From: JABWBD01 sp040768665
Lineage (GTDB): Bacteria; Planctomycetota; Planctomycetia; Pirellulales; Thermoguttaceae
DNA length: 64,000 nucleotides
Direction: 5' to 3'
Assembly (NCBI GenBank): GCA_040768665.1
Contig: JAXGMN010000015.1
Span: 62,001-126,000 of the forward strand
Notes under the pieces: generated by a model
The model's input: the letters and a program-made list of their open reading frames with translations, nothing else
Databases searched by the model: none
What the model was told of the DNA's origin: nothing
Translations under genes and position numbers: made by a program
Shown here: positions 60,732 to 64,000 of the stretch, one piece after another
How positions within the stretch are numbered: the stretch's first letter is position 1
How the letters are laid out: each line of letters starts with the position of its first letter

Positions 60732-61838
60732 TCAGCTTGCCTCTTGGGCGACTCCATGGATTCTCTGCTCGATGGCGGTGCTTGCAGAAACGCCTGAAAG
60801 ACTCGGGTACTGGCCGCAGTCCGGAGACGGGCGAGACGTGCGCGGGCGCCCCGAGGGCGCCGCTTCTCCGCCGGCTCCGATCCCTCTGCTGCCCAGTTGC
60901 CGTCTGAAGAAGCGAAAGATCCTCCGGTGATATTCCTCGGTGGCCAAAAAAATTGCCTTGTTATGTTTTACTCCCGGCACAATCCACATCTTGCTCCGCC
61001 CCGCGAGTCGGCTCCGCAGTTCGCGCGCGACCTCCAGAGGGATAAACCCGTCACGCTTGCCGTGGATCATGAACACCGGACAACGGACCTGCCGTGCCAC
61101 CTGTTCGACATTGACGAATCGGCACCCACGACGGATCCCCAAGAGAAACTTCGCCCACTCGCAGTAACTCACCAGGTACACGTCGGGAATCTTCTCCGCA
61201 AGCAACGGCACCGGGATGTAGATGCTCATGAATCGGCGTATGTAATGCCGCTGCATCGGCCCCACGGGAAAAGCTCCGTCGGTGACCACGGCCTTCACCC
61301 GCTCGTCCGATGCCGCCGCACACAACGCCGCATTCGCGCCTCGGCTGACCCCGATCAGCCCGACACCGTTCGGATCCGCATCGTCCCGCGAACAGACGTA
61401 CTGGATCGCCGCCAGCACGTCGGTAAGCTCGTGAAATGTCAGCCATGGCAAGGGCGCATAGCTCGACACCCGATCGCTTGTGCCGTGATTGCGAAAATCG
61501 AAAGTAAATACGTCGAACCCCTGCGTCCGCAGATCTTCCACGTACGGAAGTGCTCCCCAACGGTCACCGACGAACTCGTGGCAGTATACGATCACTCCAC
61601 GCCGCTGGGGCGCCGACGTTCGCAAGTAGCTGCCTCGCAGTGTCAGCCCGTCTTCGGTCGAAAACACGCACTCCTCGCAGTCGTCCACCGGGGCGATCCG
61701 TTCGGCTTGAAGCCAAGGCGGCTCACCGAACACCCGCATGATCAAGGGAACGTACCATATCCAGGTAAACGCCCAAAAAACAATGGCGGCCCCAAGGATC
61801 GTCAACAGAATAGATAGAATCGCAACCATAAGTTCCAT
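60732..61838 (-). CDS. membrane-anchored alpha/beta hydrolase
   Basis: A 368-residue protein with an N-terminal membrane helix (LSILLTILGAAIVFWAFTWI) and an alpha/beta hydrolase domain. The oxyanion segment is VIVYCHEFVGDRWG, the nucleophile elbow is GVSRGANAAL (G-x-S-x-G), the acid is likely in MIHGKRDGFIP and the histidine in PGVKHNKA. It resembles serine aminopeptidase/esterase-type hydrolases with an inner-membrane anchor. Substrate is unknown. Confidence 0.87.
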   Translation of the reverse strand: MELMVAILSILLTILGAAIVFWAFTWIWYVPLIMRVFGEPPWLQAERIAPVDDCEECVFSTEDGLTLRGSYLRTSAPQRRGVIVYCHEFVGDRWGALPYVEDLRTQGFDVFTFDFRNHGTSDRVSSYAPLPWLTFHELTDVLAAIQYVCSRDDADPNGVGLIGVSRGANAALCAAASDERVKAVVTDGAFPVGPMQRHYIRRFMSIYIPVPLLAEKIPDVYLVSYCEWAKFLLGIRRGCRFVNVEQVARQVRCPVFMIHGKRDGFIPLEVARELRSRLAGRSKMWIVPGVKHNKAIFLATEEYHRRIFRFFRRQLGSRGIGAGGEAAPSGRPRTSRPSPDCGQYPSLSGVSASTAIEQRIHGVAQEAS

Positions 61839-62209
61839 GGTTCCTAGATTAACCTATATCTCCCAGAGATTCTATCTTTTAATTCGTGACTTGGACGACG
61901 TCGCGAACTGTTACGAGTCTCGCTCTTCAAGGAAAAACTTGGGAATATTACGAAAATCTACTTTCATCTTGTCGATTTGGTTGGCGGATACCTGTCAATT
62001 ACCATCGTCCGGCACGTTGTCCTCCCGTGAGCCCGCCCACAAGTGCTGCTCGAAGCCCGAAATTCACGAGAGAGCCAGCCGGATGGCGGGGTGATGAAAA
62101 AGGGACTGGCTCCGCAACACCTTGTATCTGCTACCGAGACAAACCACTATTCATTACGGTGCAAGTCCCCTTTTTCATCAGACCAGTCCAATGGTTAGCT
62201 GCACGATGA
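61839..62209. other. intergenic with one palindromic element
   Basis: Apart from the repeat at 62091-62180 I see no gene. The first 200 bases are AT-richer than their surroundings and may hold the promoter of the minus-strand hydrolase gene. Confidence 0.4.
62091..62180. repeat. type-A palindromic element (TGATGAAAAAGGGACTGGC)
   Basis: TGATGAAAAAGGGACTGGCT at the left and AAGTCCCCTTTTTCATCA at the right mirror each other around a loop of about 50 bases. Confidence 0.8.
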
Positions 62210-64000
62210 TCATCCTGGTGGACCAGAGCAGGCGGGATCGATATACGTGTAGTGCCATAGTTGCGTGGAAATGACGCCGACCAGCCCCATCTCGATGAAC
62301 AGGCGGCGAAATCCCTTGCGGATCCCACGGAACTCCTTCCTCCACTTCTCAACGGCCACGGGATCGAAGTAGCCCGCTTTGCGCAGGGCCGCCTCGCTGA
62401 GCACTTGTTCCACCAGCGGCGGCGGGGGCGCTTGGTGGAAAGCATCCAGTGGAGCGTGAAGCAGCCGCTTGCGGCCGGCAGTTACCGCCGCCGGCAACCA
62501 GCGATCGGCCAGGCGCCGCTGGAGATACTTGTCCACCAGCCCCCGCATCTTCCAGCGGGGATGAAGCTTCGCCAGGAACTCCACAAGGTCTTCGTCAAGG
62601 AAGGGATACCGCGGCTGCAGCGACGCGTGCATCGCCGAACGGTCGCCACGGGTGTTCAGATGGAGCCCGCCCAGATGAATGCGTGCGCCCATGTACACCG
62701 CACGATTCAGCGGATGCCACCGCAGCATGCGGTCGCGGTTGAGTGCAAGGTCATCGTACGGCAAGTAATCCCCGATCGCCTCCAGCATCTCTCGGCTGAA
62801 GAACCGGTACTTCGTCGTACTCATCAGGTGATAGACCAGAAGCCAGGCGTTATGGCCGGCCGCAAGCTCTTCGGTTCGAGCAATCTTCGACCACGGATAA
62901 CGCGGCCAATGGCGAATCTGAAGATAATGCCAAAACGCGCGACGGTTTATCGCCAGCCCCGGAATCAAGTCCAGATATCCGAGCTTCTTGTCGATTCGGA
63001 ACCAGGGGTAACCCGCCTGCCATTCATCAGCGCCCTCGCCGGTCAGTGTCACCTTGAAGTTCGCAGCCCCAGCCGCCTCCGCCAGGCGAAACAGCGCGGC
63101 CGCCGAAGTGTCGATCACAGGGCTCTCGGCTGCCTGCACCAGCCCGGGAAAGGTTTCCAGGATGTCCGACGGCGTGCAGTTCACAATCGTCGGCACCGAC
63201 GTGCCGACATGCCGGGCTACCACTTCCGCGTCTGCCGATTCGTGCAGGTGGGGATGCTCGATCTGAAACGTGAATGTCTCCAGCGGCTCTCCCCGGATCT
63301 GCCGGGCCATCGCCACGATCATGCTCGAATCCAGCCCGCCGCTGGAATACGCGGCCACGGGAACGTCCACTGTCAAACGACGGCGAACCGACTCCAACAG
63401 CAACGCATCATACTCGTCGAGGAGCTTCGGCTCGTCGCCGTCCTCCTCCTGCCCCAGATCGGGAAAGTCCATCTCCCAGTAAACCCGCTCGCGAGGCTCC
63501 GACGGCCCCTGTCCCCGGTCGACCACCAGGAAGCGGCCCGGCAGGAGCGAGTACACGCCCGCGAAACACGTCAGCGGACCGGGCAGACCGAAGAACGTGA
63601 AGATCTGGCTGATCCCTCGCAAGTCCGGCCGCGGCTCAACCATGCCCGAGGCCAAAAGGGCTTTGATCTCCGACGCGAACAGCAGCCAGTCGCCCTGGCG
63701 GGTCCAATGCAAAGGGCAGATTCCAAACCGGTCGCGCGCGAGAACCAGCCGGCGCCGGCGTTTGTCCCACGCGGCGAGTGCAAACTGTCCCCGCAGCGAC
63801 GCGAGCACCTGCTCGGCGCGATCTTCCCAGAGAAAGGCAAGCAGGTCCGCGTCGGCGGTTCTCCCTGTGCGGTGCTCGCGCCGCTCGAGACTCGCCCACA
63901 GTTGCGGCCCGTTGGACAATGCACCGTCGAACCCTGCCACCACGCATTGGTTTTCGCCGGGCTGCGACGGTGCATCCCCGTCGAGTCCGAGAATGTCCAG
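62210..64000 (-). CDS. asparagine synthetase (glutamine-hydrolysing) family, 5' end beyond the window
   Basis: At least 596 codons are visible and the frame is still open at the right edge, so the N-terminal nucleophile cysteine is not seen. The glutaminase half shows GQFALAAWDKRRRRLVLARD and RFGICPLHW. The synthetase half has the PP-loop YSSGGLDSSMIVAMAR and TLTGEGADEWQAGYPWF. Known enzymes amidate aspartate. Homologues in gene clusters also amidate other carboxylates, and the poorly conserved C-terminus here leaves that open. Confidence 0.85.
   Translation of the reverse strand: MDILGLDGDAPSQPGENQCVVAGFDGALSNGPQLWASLERREHRTGRTADADLLAFLWEDRAEQVLASLRGQFALAAWDKRRRRLVLARDRFGICPLHWTRQGDWLLFASEIKALLASGMVEPRPDLRGISQIFTFFGLPGPLTCFAGVYSLLPGRFLVVDRGQGPSEPRERVYWEMDFPDLGQEEDGDEPKLLDEYDALLLESVRRRLTVDVPVAAYSSGGLDSSMIVAMARQIRGEPLETFTFQIEHPHLHESADAEVVARHVGTSVPTIVNCTPSDILETFPGLVQAAESPVIDTSAAALFRLAEAAGAANFKVTLTGEGADEWQAGYPWFRIDKKLGYLDLIPGLAINRRAFWHYLQIRHWPRYPWSKIARTEELAAGHNAWLLVYHLMSTTKYRFFSREMLEAIGDYLPYDDLALNRDRMLRWHPLNRAVYMGARIHLGGLHLNTRGDRSAMHASLQPRYPFLDEDLVEFLAKLHPRWKMRGLVDKYLQRRLADRWLPAAVTAGRKRLLHAPLDAFHQAPPPPLVEQVLSEAALRKAGYFDPVAVEKWRKEFRGIRKGFRRLFIEMGLVGVISTQLWHYTYIDPACSGPPG

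Overview
The window reads as chromosomal DNA of a GC-rich planctomycete (Pirellulales/Thermogutta-like), probably from an assembled environmental genome. The grounds are protein families typical of that phylum: a secreted sulfatase of the iduronate-2-sulfatase type, a large discoidin/TolB/diheme protein of the hydrazine-synthase-alpha-like group, a protein with the planctomycete N-terminal J-domain-like module, an FhcB/FwdB-like C1 protein, and dense palindromic intergenic elements. At least two genes carry single-base deletions, three in total, mostly in short homopolymers, so assembly error should be kept in mind.

Layout. 1-6 kb: an agmatine-deiminase 3' end, unknown genes, an MBL-fold hydrolase, a PPP phosphatase and several gene remnants. 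6.5-13 kb: a TIR-FGE protein, a tryptophanase/tyrosine phenol-lyase-like enzyme next to an aromatic amino acid decarboxylase, a GNAT enzyme and miaA. 13-19 kb: two polytopic membrane proteins and a glycine-rich surface-type protein. 19.6-22.4 kb: a HEAT-repeat gene cut by an IS701-like element whose removal restores the frame exactly. 22.5-32.6 kb: sulfatase, VWA/Tad-like protein, flgM-fur, an MFS carrier and the diheme protein. 32.6-39 kb: sugar isomerase-like protein, nnrD, larB, an fwdD/fwdB pair (fwdB frameshifted), a receiver-like protein and an HTH-PTS IIA protein.

39.3-54.1 kb is the centre of interest: a selenium locus. It carries tRNA-Sec with anticodon UCA, selD (with a Cys-rich front extension and a C-terminal AhpD-like domain), selA and selB. 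Between selD and selA lie an ATP-dependent acyl-CoA dehydratase activase, three 2-hydroxyacyl-CoA dehydratase / double-cubane-cluster type proteins and a methyltransferase. Immediately downstream of tRNA-Sec, on the same strand, lie a small membrane protein, a membrane 4Fe-4S protein and a secreted protein whose frame continues past an in-frame UGA. That UGA is followed by a bacterial SECIS-like hairpin, and a GC-rich terminator hairpin sits just after the later UAA rather than after the UGA. I interpret this last gene as a candidate new selenoprotein family. The locus as a whole could be a selenium-linked low-potential redox system; that is inference.

54-64 kb: a diguanylate cyclase, a 3beta-HSD/OleD-like dehydrogenase, a GH3-type acyl-adenylating enzyme, an MMPL transporter, a membrane-anchored alpha/beta hydrolase and the 3' part of an asparagine synthetase that leaves the window. 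At least four palindrome families are scattered through gaps, and one palindrome lies inside a coding sequence.
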